From positions 1-31,024 of the IMG/VR virus record IMGVR_UViG_3300037193_002711: a stretch of 31,024 bases of DNA; one strand, given 5' to 3'. Within the stretch, counting starts at the first letter, position 1; each line of letters opens with the position of its first letter. The notes under the pieces were generated by a model. That model worked only from the letters and a program-made list of their open reading frames with translations, searched no databases and was not told where the DNA came from. This stretch comes from a virus. The position numbers were made by a program, and so were the translations under genes. Of this stretch, positions 14,181-21,585 are shown one piece after another.

Positions 14181-15083
14181 ATGGCAAAAGCCAATCAACA
14201 AACTCAGAAAGCAACCGTGCCCGCCGTGGTCAAGCCGCAAGGCGGAGCTGTGGTGGACGCTACGATGGCGGCGATGTTCGCTGCGGATGCCGGCGCAGGC
14301 ATGGAGAATGCGACGGAGGACTCCTTCGCGATCCCGTTCCTCAGCGTGCTGCAAAGCAACTCGCCGCAGGTGGACGAGGCCGACGGCAAGTTCATCGAAG
14401 GCGCCAAGGCTGGCATGCTGTACGAGAACGTCACCGGCCAGCTCATCGACGGCAAGGAGCGCGGCGCGCTGATCGTGCCGTGCCACTACAAGCGCGTGTT
14501 CCTGCGCTGGGGTCCGCGTGGTGGCGAGGGCGCCGGGTTCAAGGGCGAGATCGCGCCGGAGGTGGTGGCCGACATGCGCCAGAAGCGCCAGATCGTGGAG
14601 GTGGACGGACGCCTCTACGTGCCGCTGCCGGACGGCACCGTGAACGAAAAGCGCTGCGACCGCATCGTCGACACGCGCAACCACTACGTGCTGCTGGTGA
14701 ACGAGGCGGAAGGCACCGCCGTGCAGGCGCTGCTGTCGCTGCGCTCCACACAGATCAAGAAGAGCAAGGCGCTCATGAGCGCGCTCGCCAGTGTCCGGGT
14801 GCAAGGTCCCAGCGGTCCGTACCAGCCGTCCATGTTCGCTTCCACCGTGCGCGTGCACACCGTGCCGGAGAAGAACGACGACGGCTCGTGGTTCGGCGTG
14901 CGCTTCACCATGGAAGGGCGGGTGACCGATCCCATCCTGTACAAGCAGGGCAAAGCGTTCTACGAGACGGTGAAGAAGGGCATGGTCGAGGTCCGCTACG
15001 AAGAGCCGATGGACGGTGAGTCGGCTGGCGGCGAACAACAGCAACGCCGCGTGGCTCCGAGCCAGGACGGCAACCGCTTCTGA
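14181..15083 (+). CDS. Hypothetical replication-associated protein, 300 aa
   Basis: A 300-residue protein with start ATG 14181. The N-terminus is low-complexity (Ala/Gln), then a conserved-looking block IPFLSVLQSNSPQVD, a strand-rich centre with ERGALIVPCHYKRVFLRWGPR, and later VQALLSLRSTQIKKSKALMSAL and YQPSMFASTVRVHTV. The C-terminal 25 residues are polar and disordered (Gly/Glu/Gln). The beta-rich core and polar tail recall phage single-stranded DNA-binding proteins, and no other SSB is visible in this replication module, so an SSB-like role is a candidate. This is inference from layout only. Confidence 0.65.
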   Translation: MAKANQQTQKATVPAVVKPQGGAVVDATMAAMFAADAGAGMENATEDSFAIPFLSVLQSNSPQVDEADGKFIEGAKAGMLYENVTGQLIDGKERGALIVPCHYKRVFLRWGPRGGEGAGFKGEIAPEVVADMRQKRQIVEVDGRLYVPLPDGTVNEKRCDRIVDTRNHYVLLVNEAEGTAVQALLSLRSTQIKKSKALMSALASVRVQGPSGPYQPSMFASTVRVHTVPEKNDDGSWFGVRFTMEGRVTDPILYKQGKAFYETVKKGMVEVRYEEPMDGESAGGEQQQRRVAPSQDGNRF

Positions 15084-15087
15084 CGCC

Positions 15088-15504
15088 ATGCCCAAGTACG
15101 CGACGCGCTACGCCAGATTGGTGGCCAACACTGCAGAGCCGGAAAGCGAGCAAGGCTGTTGGCTGTGGACAGGATACATCGGCAATCGCGGGTACCCGGA
15201 GTTCACAGAGCGCGTCGCGGGGCAACCGCGCAGCCGCTCGCCGCACAGGGCGATGCTGGAGGAGGTGCTGAACGCAGAGTTCCCGTTCGACGAGGGCGGG
15301 CACCTTTGCTACGTGCGCAGGTGCATCCACCCGGATCACCTGGAGGTGCAGACCCCGGCGCACAACCTCAGCGACCGCCGAGGCTACGGCGAGGTCGAGG
15401 GCTGCATGATCCCAACCATCTTCCCGCGTGTCGACGCGCTGCAGGCCGCAGCAGACCGTGCGTGGGACACCCCTGGTGAGCTGGCAGATGCCTGCCCCTT
15501 CTGA
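15088..15504 (+). CDS. HNH endonuclease (free-standing)
   Basis: A 138-residue protein, four bases after the previous stop. It shows the short HNH layout: GCWLWTG near residue 23, a helix with HRAMLEE (53-59), then GGHLC (70-74), RRCIHPDHLEV (77-87) and N93. Two Cys (C74, C79) and His residues can hold the zinc/active site, as in phage intron-like HNH enzymes. It makes a nick or double-strand break in DNA. As it stands alone it may be a homing enzyme or act in replication/recombination. The C-terminal 40 residues extend beyond the core. Confidence 0.8.
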   Translation: MPKYATRYARLVANTAEPESEQGCWLWTGYIGNRGYPEFTERVAGQPRSRSPHRAMLEEVLNAEFPFDEGGHLCYVRRCIHPDHLEVQTPAHNLSDRRGYGEVEGCMIPTIFPRVDALQAAADRAWDTPGELADACPF

Positions 15505-15506
15505 AC

Positions 15507-15869
15507 ATGGGAACGCTGGACTACGTCGTGCACCGCAAAGGCGAGAGCCTGAGGGAGCTGAAGCAGCGCATCCTGGCGGGCGACGTGCCGCGCTGGATCC
15601 TGAAAACCGGGCGCGCTGCCTACGTGACGCGGGTCGTCCTGAGCACGCCACCCTGGGTAGACCGGGACGCTCTGAAGCTCATTCAGCTCCGCGCCCGGCA
15701 GGTGAGCGAGCTGAGTGGCGTCGAGCAGCACATCGCCCACGACATCCCGATCAGCCATCCTCGGGTCTGCGGCTTGACGGTCCCGTGGAACCTGTCCGTC
15801 AAGCCCGCCAAGGTGAACTTGGCCGAGTCGAACCACATCCACCTGGACGAGCAGCTTGAGCTGTTTTAG
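15507..15869 (+). CDS. HNH-like (His-Me finger) protein, degenerate
   Basis: A 120-residue protein starting two bases after the HNH gene. The C-terminal half, ISHPRVCGLTVPWNL (82-96) with a later N and K region, matches the phage HNH-like family whose usual core is DHIxPLxHPxVCGLHxPxNL. Here the Asp before the first His is replaced by Ala (A77), while H78 and N95 are kept. Activity may thus be reduced or altered. The N-terminal half is helical and basic. The gene ends just before promoter-like copy B. Confidence 0.6.
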   Translation: MGTLDYVVHRKGESLRELKQRILAGDVPRWILKTGRAAYVTRVVLSTPPWVDRDALKLIQLRARQVSELSGVEQHIAHDIPISHPRVCGLTVPWNLSVKPAKVNLAESNHIHLDEQLELF

Positions 15870-15870
15870 G

Positions 15871-15926
15871 GCAATTCCCCTCTATGTTGAAGGGGCTTTG
15901 CGTTATGTAGACTTTGGAGCATAATA
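15871..15926 (+). promoter_or_regulatory. Promoter/operator repeat, copy B
   Basis: This is the second copy of the 55-bp element seen at 1941-1995. It keeps CCCCT/AGGGG (15877-15881, 15891-15895), TTGCGT (15898-15903), a 16-base spacer and CATAAT (15920-15925). The inverted repeat over the promoter is shorter here (TTATG/CATAA). It lies just upstream of the lipoprotein gene and is the only obvious promoter for it. Confidence 0.6.
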
Positions 15927-15954
15927 CAAACTTCAACAAGCAGAAAGGATAAAT

Positions 15955-16290
15955 GTGCAACGCAGACACCTTCTGATCACTGCCGCCTTTGCGCCCCTCT
16001 TCGGGTGCGGAGGCGGCGACCACGAAATGCCGGGGGATGTTCCCCCTGCTCCGCCCAGCCCGGACCCGGCTGGACCCTCTGTGGAGAACTCTGTGGACTT
16101 TTACACCAACCGCCTCATCATCGTGCGTCGCTCGGCGACCGGGCAGATGACCGCCGTCGCCAGCTGCAACGATGAGGCCGCTGCCCGGATCGAAATCGAA
16201 GCGCAGAACGCGGCGAACCCGCTGCAGCCCGGCGAAGCCTTCCTGGCGCTCGCCGCGCCGCTGGTGGCCACGCCCTCGGTGGAAGGCTAA
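15955..16290 (+). CDS. Small lipoprotein
   Basis: It starts at GTG 15955, five bases after AAAGGA; an ATG at 15953 is in another frame and gives only 7 residues. The 111-residue product opens with MQRRHLL, a short hydrophobic stretch and a lipobox LFGC (C18), so it is probably a lipid-anchored protein. The residues after Cys are Gly, not Asp, which favours the outer membrane. Residues 22-45 are Pro-rich. It has its own promoter-like repeat and lies convergent to the lysis genes. Roles to consider are an outer-membrane spanin subunit or a superinfection-exclusion lipoprotein. Confidence 0.7.
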   Translation: MQRRHLLITAAFAPLFGCGGGDHEMPGDVPPAPPSPDPAGPSVENSVDFYTNRLIIVRRSATGQMTAVASCNDEAAARIEIEAQNAANPLQPGEAFLALAAPLVATPSVEG

Positions 16291-16296
16291 TGCGAC

Positions 16297-16336
16297 AGCG
16301 GGCGCTACCCGGCGCCAAGCAGGAATAGCGCCCGCT
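16297..16336. terminator. Convergent inverted repeat, possible bidirectional terminator
   Basis: AGCGGGCGCTA (16297-16307) and TAGCGCCCGCT (16326-16336) are perfectly complementary over 11 bp, with an 18-base loop. It sits where the two arms meet, starting 7 bases after the lipoprotein stop and covering the end of the lysozyme gene. No T-tract follows on either strand. Confidence 0.55.
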
Positions 16337-16778
16337 CCGCCTCCCGACGCCGCGTCAACCCGCGCAGCACCACTCCGCCCGCCGTGTTCGGCTTGCGGAG
16401 CAGCTCCGCTGCATCACCCCACCGACCCTCGTTGATCGCGCATCGCAGGCGACTCGCCTTGAAGGCGCCTGTCCCGCAGTTCCAAGCCCAGTCCGTGACG
16501 GCCGCCATGCACTCCGGCCGCGCCACCAGCCCCGGCGCCAGCGAGGCACACCGCCTGCCGTAGTTCCCCAGCCCCTCCTCCAGCTCAGACTCGGCCTCGC
16601 CCGGCGTGATGGCTGGGCTCGCCTCGGTGATGCCGTAGGTCCGTCCATACCCTCGGGTCCAAACGGGCGGTTTGGCCAGCCTGTCCAGGTATGGGTGGAT
16701 CAGGCCGTCCGCCTTGCGCCGCTCGCAGCCCTCGAACGGCTTGGTCAGGGCTGCGCATAGCTTGAGCCAGCTCACCAT
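16305..16778 (-). CDS. Endolysin, T4-like lysozyme (GH24)
   Basis: A 157-residue muramidase that cleaves the peptidoglycan glycan chain. The start is ATG 16778, overlapping the holin gene by 7 bases; an in-frame extension upstream lies within the holin gene. The family core is visible: KPFEGCE (catalytic Glu about residue 15), PYLDRL, then WTRGYGRTYG, which corresponds to the Asp/Thr part of the active site. The gap between Glu and Asp is longer than in T4 lysozyme. CVTDWAW-type helix (AAVTDWAWNCG) and GLTRRREAERALF near the end are typical of phage GH24 enzymes. No signal or SAR segment is seen, so release should need the holin. Confidence 0.85.
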   Translation of the reverse strand: MVSWLKLCAALTKPFEGCERRKADGLIHPYLDRLAKPPVWTRGYGRTYGITEASPAITPGEAESELEEGLGNYGRRCASLAPGLVARPECMAAVTDWAWNCGTGAFKASRLRCAINEGRWGDAAELLRKPNTAGGVVLRGLTRRREAERALFLLGAG

Positions 16779-17254
16779 GCCTTCCGGCGCAGCGCGCGAT
16801 CCTGGAACCAGAAGCCGACCATGGAGCCGACCATGGCCTTGTCGAACGGACCGTAGATCTCGAGCACCGCCTGCGCCCAGTTCAACCCTCCCGTGGTGGC
16901 GAGGTAGAACAGAGCCACCTTCACCACGCTGTAAAGGATGACGGCATGCCAGATCGTCAGAAACGGGCGGATGCTTGCGGAGACCTTGGCGACCCAGCCG
17001 CCTGCCGCAGCGGCCTCGCGGGCCTGCGCCTCTACGGCGGCCATGATCGCCTGCCACTCAGCCTTGGCCTCGGCGTTCTCGCCATCCATCTTGCGCAGCT
17101 CGGCGTCGTGCACGTGGCGCTTGTCGGCCATCTCGATCTGCTTGTCGTACATCAGCAGCTCGTGGGCGCGTTCGTTCTGCTTTTCTCGCAGATCCATCCA
17201 GTGCTGGAACAAGCGACTTGCGCCGCCGAAGAGGATGCCGATCAGCTCGATCAT
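16772..17254 (-). CDS. Holin, GTA_holin_3TM-like
   Basis: A 160-residue membrane protein directly upstream of the lysozyme. After a hydrophobic N-terminus (IELIGILFGG) comes a long charged coiled-coil (about 20-82), then the conserved IRPFLTIWHAVILYSVVKVALFYL (95-118) and a last segment AMVGSMVGFWFQDRALRRK (140-158). The latter two match the holin family first described in gene transfer agents. It would form the lesion in the inner membrane that lets the endolysin out. The start (ATG 17254) overlaps the stop of the preceding gene (ATGA). Confidence 0.75.
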   Translation of the reverse strand: MIELIGILFGGASRLFQHWMDLREKQNERAHELLMYDKQIEMADKRHVHDAELRKMDGENAEAKAEWQAIMAAVEAQAREAAAAGGWVAKVSASIRPFLTIWHAVILYSVVKVALFYLATTGGLNWAQAVLEIYGPFDKAMVGSMVGFWFQDRALRRKAW

Positions 17255-17496
17255 TTGCGTTGCTCCTTAAGCTCTCGCGTTAGTTCCCTGATGTCCGCCT
17301 TGATCTCGTTGAGCGCTGCCTGCGTGTTCAACGCGCGCTCACTCGCCATAGCCTGCGCGTTGATGCGCTCCGTCTCCAGCACCGTCACGCGTTTGTCCAG
17401 CGCGTTGTACGCTGCCACGCCCGCTCCGGCGCCGCCCAGCACAAGGCTCACCGCGGTGAGCACGTTGCCCATGTCCATCTTACTGTCGAACTTCAT
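17251..17496 (-). CDS. Small membrane protein with coiled coil (lysis cassette)
   Basis: An 81-residue protein, first gene of the lysis cassette, with AGAGGAG as ribosome-binding site. One membrane segment (about residues 10-30, Gly/Ala-rich) is followed by a heptad-rich helix to the C-terminus (LDKRVTVLETERINAQ onward). This topology, N-terminal anchor plus coiled coil, fits an inner-membrane spanin subunit, an antiholin or an XhlA-like holin partner. No family signature decides between them. Confidence 0.6.
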   Translation of the reverse strand: MKFDSKMDMGNVLTAVSLVLGGAGAGVAAYNALDKRVTVLETERINAQAMASERALNTQAALNEIKADIRELTRELKEQRK

Positions 17497-17514
17497 ACGC
17501 TCCTCTTTAGAAAA

Positions 17515-20004
17515 CTACTGCTGCCTGGTCAACTGGAACGCCTGCGCGTGATGCGCGAACCACGGCGCCCGCAACGGGTCTAGCTGCTGCAGCGTGCCGA
17601 TGAATCCGAACTGCTGGTTGAGCGCGCGGTCATCCGGGTCACGCAGGTACAACACCTCCTTGGCTATGCCAGAGAACCCGATCATCTCGTGAACCTGCTC
17701 ACCTTCCAGCTCGCTGAGCACAGGGAACGCAAACGACTCCGTGCGGTAGCGCGGCTTCTGATTAAAGATGCGCTTGCCAGTTGGCGTGCTGTTGAACGAC
17801 GACTGATCAACCCAGCCACTTTGCAATCCGTATTCCGCGTTGAACTCCGGTTGCCAGCTGGATTTGCCAAGGAACATGCGGCCGATCTGCAGCCGACCAT
17901 CCGTGAACGTGGGCGGGTTTGCATGGTTGTATGTGTAGAACTCCACGGCGCCGCGCGTGACCGTCAGCTCCGGGAAGTGCTCGATCAAGTCAAACACGCT
18001 GCCCCAGTCCTGCGGCGGATTTGAGCGATGGCTGTAATCCATCTGCAGGCACTTGATGAACCCGGAATCGTACCCGACGCCAGACGCGCTCGGGCTGCTT
18101 GCAACCATGGCGGCAAGTTGGGTCCGCGTCATATGCTTGTTCCAGTACGCCACGCGCGTCTGCCATGTCGGGCGCGTAATCTCTTCGTCCAGGTTGATGC
18201 GCGTCAGCCCGGAAGGCACGGACAGAGCCGAGTTGGTCGCAGGTGACGCGCTGCTTGCGTAGAAATCAAACTCATTCGCCCGGTACGCGATCGCAGTGCG
18301 GATCTCCGCGCCAACCGTCAAGGGGGCGTTGGCCGAATCCCACGTGGTCGCGCCTCCGCTTACGACGATCGTGTCGACGGTCGGGCTGACCGTGTCACTT
18401 AGCACCCGCAAGCGGATGCGGTTGTTCACAGTCCCATCGGTGATCGCTGCCGCGCCGACCAACGTGCCCGCTGGCGTGACGAAAGAACTGCTGGGGATAA
18501 GCGCCACGTACAGCGTGCCCTCTGCCGAACCCACAGTGACATCTGCCCCGTTGTCGACAAAAGCTGTGTCAACGGTTCGCGTGACAGCTGCCGATGTAGT
18601 CGGAATGTAGCTGGACACACCTTGAGCGTTTTCCAGCTGCCCACCCCACACATCAATAGCAGAAGTTCCGTCGCCCGTATAGACGGCTGTGCCGCTGGTC
18701 GCGTTCATCATGAAGACGGTGAACGTAGCAGCGGTCGACGCGGCGTCCATCTTGCCAGAGCATGAGATGCGAGCCCAACCACCGGGGAACTTCTGTATGA
18801 CCGCGCCAGCAACGGCGAGCCCAGAGCCGATGGCCAGTGTGTCTACCGAAACGGTGAAGTTGGATAGATCAAAGTACGCGGTGAACCCATGAGCACCGCT
18901 GCCATCGTTAACCTGCAAGCGCGCGTGTCGCGAACCAACTGCGCGCCTCACCCACATCGAAACCGTGATGTAACCGTTTGCGATGACAGTTGCACCTTGG
19001 CTGATGCTGTGCGCTGTGTTCGCTGTGTTTTCCGTGATGCGAGCGGCGTTGGGTGAGCCGCCGGGCGCGGTTGCCGAGCTGACACTAGCAGTCACGTTGC
19101 CCTTGGCCCAAGCTGCGTTGGTGATGTCTTCCGAACGCAGCATGAGGTTCGTGCGGGCCGATTCGCGCAGCCGCCCGATGCGTTGATACAACACAGAGGT
19201 CGTCGTGGCTCGCGGGTAGCGCGCCGTCGACCCGTGCTCGACCTGCCAATTCCGAAACTGCAGAACGCCAGCAGCAGAAACCTTCACGACACCGGCGCTG
19301 CCCGTAAGCGTAACAGTGGAGTTCGTGAACGTTGCAGACACCCGCGTCCACTGGCTGGTCGCCGTCTTGGTGCTGGAGAGCAAGACGCCCGCACCGCTGC
19401 CAAACCGGAACTGAAAGTCCGGACTGCCACTGACCAAGCGGACGTCCACGCTGATTGTGTAGTCGGCGGCCAGATACTCCTTGTTGCCTTGGGTCACCAA
19501 TCCATTGGCGTCGAAGTGAATTGTGCGCGCGTCCAGCACCCATGCGAGCTGCTTGAACCAAGGCGAAACAGACATGTCGTCCGACTGCAGGAAGCCGTTG
19601 CGGTACTTGGCGGGGTCGTGGTCCAGACGCGGCTGCGTCATCGGCACCACCACGCCGTTCTCGTTGACGATCGTTCCGTTGGTGCCGCCCCCGTACGTGA
19701 TGAACGGGTGCAACAGGGTGCCAGTCTCGCCATCAGTGTAGTCGATGTCGAACTGCGCTGTGCCGACGCGCACGCGCCAGTAGTCGTCCTCTTGAGCGTT
19801 GTGGTGACTCAGCGCCAACGCTGCGGCGATGGCAGGCGCAGCCAGCGAGAACCGGAAGCCTTTGAAAACTTCGCTGCTGGACTTCCACTTCAGAGATGTG
19901 TCCCGCAGCCCGATGTTGCTGACTGGAAAACCAGAAGTCGTGCTGCTCGCTGCATACGTCGCGGTGTCCGCTGCGTTCTCCGAGATGAGTTTGATGTTTG
20001 CCAT
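17515..20004 (-). CDS. Tail protein with lectin-like modules (receptor-binding candidate)
   Basis: An 829-residue tail-tip protein. Residues 1-100 and about 640-829 look like the two ends of a shorter conserved siphovirus tail protein (FYTYNHANPP, SELEGEQVHEMIGF). Between them lie three strand-rich segments: about 135-270 and 285-475, both of the carbohydrate-binding jelly-roll type (NLMLRSEDITNAAW, ending QLENAQGVSSYIP), and about 490-610, resembling a LamG/concanavalin-like domain. Insertion of such modules is a common way to change host range. It follows the hub-like gene with a 3-base gap. It probably binds the host cell-surface polysaccharide; this is an inference. Confidence 0.7.
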   Translation of the reverse strand: MANIKLISENAADTATYAASSTTSGFPVSNIGLRDTSLKWKSSSEVFKGFRFSLAAPAIAAALALSHHNAQEDDYWRVRVGTAQFDIDYTDGETGTLLHPFITYGGGTNGTIVNENGVVVPMTQPRLDHDPAKYRNGFLQSDDMSVSPWFKQLAWVLDARTIHFDANGLVTQGNKEYLAADYTISVDVRLVSGSPDFQFRFGSGAGVLLSSTKTATSQWTRVSATFTNSTVTLTGSAGVVKVSAAGVLQFRNWQVEHGSTARYPRATTTSVLYQRIGRLRESARTNLMLRSEDITNAAWAKGNVTASVSSATAPGGSPNAARITENTANTAHSISQGATVIANGYITVSMWVRRAVGSRHARLQVNDGSGAHGFTAYFDLSNFTVSVDTLAIGSGLAVAGAVIQKFPGGWARISCSGKMDAASTAATFTVFMMNATSGTAVYTGDGTSAIDVWGGQLENAQGVSSYIPTTSAAVTRTVDTAFVDNGADVTVGSAEGTLYVALIPSSSFVTPAGTLVGAAAITDGTVNNRIRLRVLSDTVSPTVDTIVVSGGATTWDSANAPLTVGAEIRTAIAYRANEFDFYASSASPATNSALSVPSGLTRINLDEEITRPTWQTRVAYWNKHMTRTQLAAMVASSPSASGVGYDSGFIKCLQMDYSHRSNPPQDWGSVFDLIEHFPELTVTRGAVEFYTYNHANPPTFTDGRLQIGRMFLGKSSWQPEFNAEYGLQSGWVDQSSFNSTPTGKRIFNQKPRYRTESFAFPVLSELEGEQVHEMIGFSGIAKEVLYLRDPDDRALNQQFGFIGTLQQLDPLRAPWFAHHAQAFQLTRQQ

Positions 20005-20007
20005 AGC

Positions 20008-21585
20008 CTAGCCCCACACCGTAACGGTCAAAGTGTCATTGGCGGAATCGAACTTGCGCCCGATCACGTAAAAGTTTTTCCCCGCATCCAGCTCGAAGCG
20101 ATCCATCACCAGCCGGAGATAGGAGGCGAAGGTCAGGTCGTTCGCGCTGTCGATCTGTATGGTCGTATCAAAGGCGTAAAAGCTACGCAACACCTTGAGC
20201 AACGCCAGCAATCGATTGGCTTCCGCCTGCGCTGCTCCCTCGTCATAGATCTGACTGTCGACAGTTATTTCGGCTGCGTTCGGGTAGTCCACCAGCACAG
20301 CACTGTCCGAAGCCGACACGGTGCGATAGTCCTGACCGAAGATGGCCTGATCCGCCGCCGACACGCCGCCTGCCAGCTGCGATCCAGTTTGCACCGTGTG
20401 GTTCTTACGATAACGCACGACCACGCGCCACACAGGGACGCCTCTGTCGTCGTCGCCACTCTTAACCTTGCGAAGCGAAGTGGCTCCGGGCCGAGTTTCA
20501 AGAATGTTGTCGTCGTCATACTCCGGTGGCGAAGACACCCCAGACGGATCTGCCAAGGCGTAGAAATTGATCACATTGCCATTGCCCGCCCATGTGGCCG
20601 ACACACCGGAAAACAGCGTGTTGATCGCTTCAAGGTATGTAACATCCCCCTCCAGCGCAATGCCGCAATCTGGATAGGCCGCCAACCCAGGACCGACGGC
20701 CGTGACCGTGTTGCCAATGGTGGACCAGTCCAGCAACTGGCAAACCAACCCGTGCACCTCGTGGCCGGTTGAAAGCGTAGGTGTAGCGGACAATGACGTC
20801 GACACAGGGTTGACAAGATCCAGCGTCGGCATGACAGGCTTCGACCCGAACCGAATGTAGCCGCCGCCCGGCCATACACGGTACTGACCAGCAGCAGGGG
20901 CGGTGGTCTCCATGTCCGCCTGGCTAACGTAGTTTGCCCCAGCGGTCAAGACGACGCCCTGATCGCGCACGACGATGGACCATCCGGTGTTGAACGCACC
21001 GTCGTTCACCTGATAGATCAGGCGAGAGGTGTTCACCTGATACGGGGTCCAGTTGTAAACCTTGCCGATCAGCTTTGGTTTGGTTTTGCCCTTCAGGTCT
21101 GCTGCCGTGCCTTCAAGGCCAGCGGGCAACGAGTTGTTGCCTGCATAGCGGTTGGTCAATGCGGGCTTGTCGAGCATGTACGCGTGGTCACGCAGGTAAA
21201 CCATGACCTGATCCATGTCCACTTCAACCGCGTCCGCGAACTGCAGCGCCTCGGTACGCGTGGTGTTCACATCCGGATTCGAGTCGCGTACACGCAGCAC
21301 ACACTCGCGCTTCTGCACGTTGCGGTTGGCGTAAGCGTCAAGGTCACCGTCAGAGTTGTCCAGCATGGCAAAGCCGTTCCACGGCCGACGCGGACCCCTG
21401 GTGCCGTAGTCTCCGAAGAACGGTGCGTCGAAGGTTATCTGCTTCAGCCGCTCCAGATATTGCGGAGTGCCGTCGCGCTCTGCGAGCGTAGAGAACGCCT
21501 GCTGCTCCAACGACCCAGGAGAGCCTGGCACCCAATAAAAGACGTCGATGCTGTAAGCAACGCCTTTGTCGTTGAAGTAGCTCAC
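20008..21585 (-). CDS. Tail hub/baseplate-like protein
   Basis: A 525-residue protein translated from GTG 21585, overlapping the tape measure stop (GTGA). It sits just after the tape measure gene, where siphoviruses encode distal tail and hub proteins. The N-terminal 120 residues (FWVPGSPGSLEQQAF, RRPWNGFAMLDNSDGD) look like a tube-attachment region. The later part (about 280-525) has the alternation of strands and helices seen in tail hub proteins, with FSGVSATWAGNGNVINFY and a final LTVTVWG. No enzyme motif was found. Position and layout support a structural tail-tip role. Confidence 0.6.
   Translation of the reverse strand: MSYFNDKGVAYSIDVFYWVPGSPGSLEQQAFSTLAERDGTPQYLERLKQITFDAPFFGDYGTRGPRRPWNGFAMLDNSDGDLDAYANRNVQKRECVLRVRDSNPDVNTTRTEALQFADAVEVDMDQVMVYLRDHAYMLDKPALTNRYAGNNSLPAGLEGTAADLKGKTKPKLIGKVYNWTPYQVNTSRLIYQVNDGAFNTGWSIVVRDQGVVLTAGANYVSQADMETTAPAAGQYRVWPGGGYIRFGSKPVMPTLDLVNPVSTSLSATPTLSTGHEVHGLVCQLLDWSTIGNTVTAVGPGLAAYPDCGIALEGDVTYLEAINTLFSGVSATWAGNGNVINFYALADPSGVSSPPEYDDDNILETRPGATSLRKVKSGDDDRGVPVWRVVVRYRKNHTVQTGSQLAGGVSAADQAIFGQDYRTVSASDSAVLVDYPNAAEITVDSQIYDEGAAQAEANRLLALLKVLRSFYAFDTTIQIDSANDLTFASYLRLVMDRFELDAGKNFYVIGRKFDSANDTLTVTVWG

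Noticed and set aside
15953-15976. ATG start two bases before the lipoprotein GTG
   Set aside because: It gives only a 7-residue peptide and sits too close to AAAGGA; the GTG frame gives a signal peptide and lipobox.
19183-20772. A 529-codon open frame on the plus strand
   Set aside because: It spans two well-supported tail genes on the other strand and has no recognisable domain.
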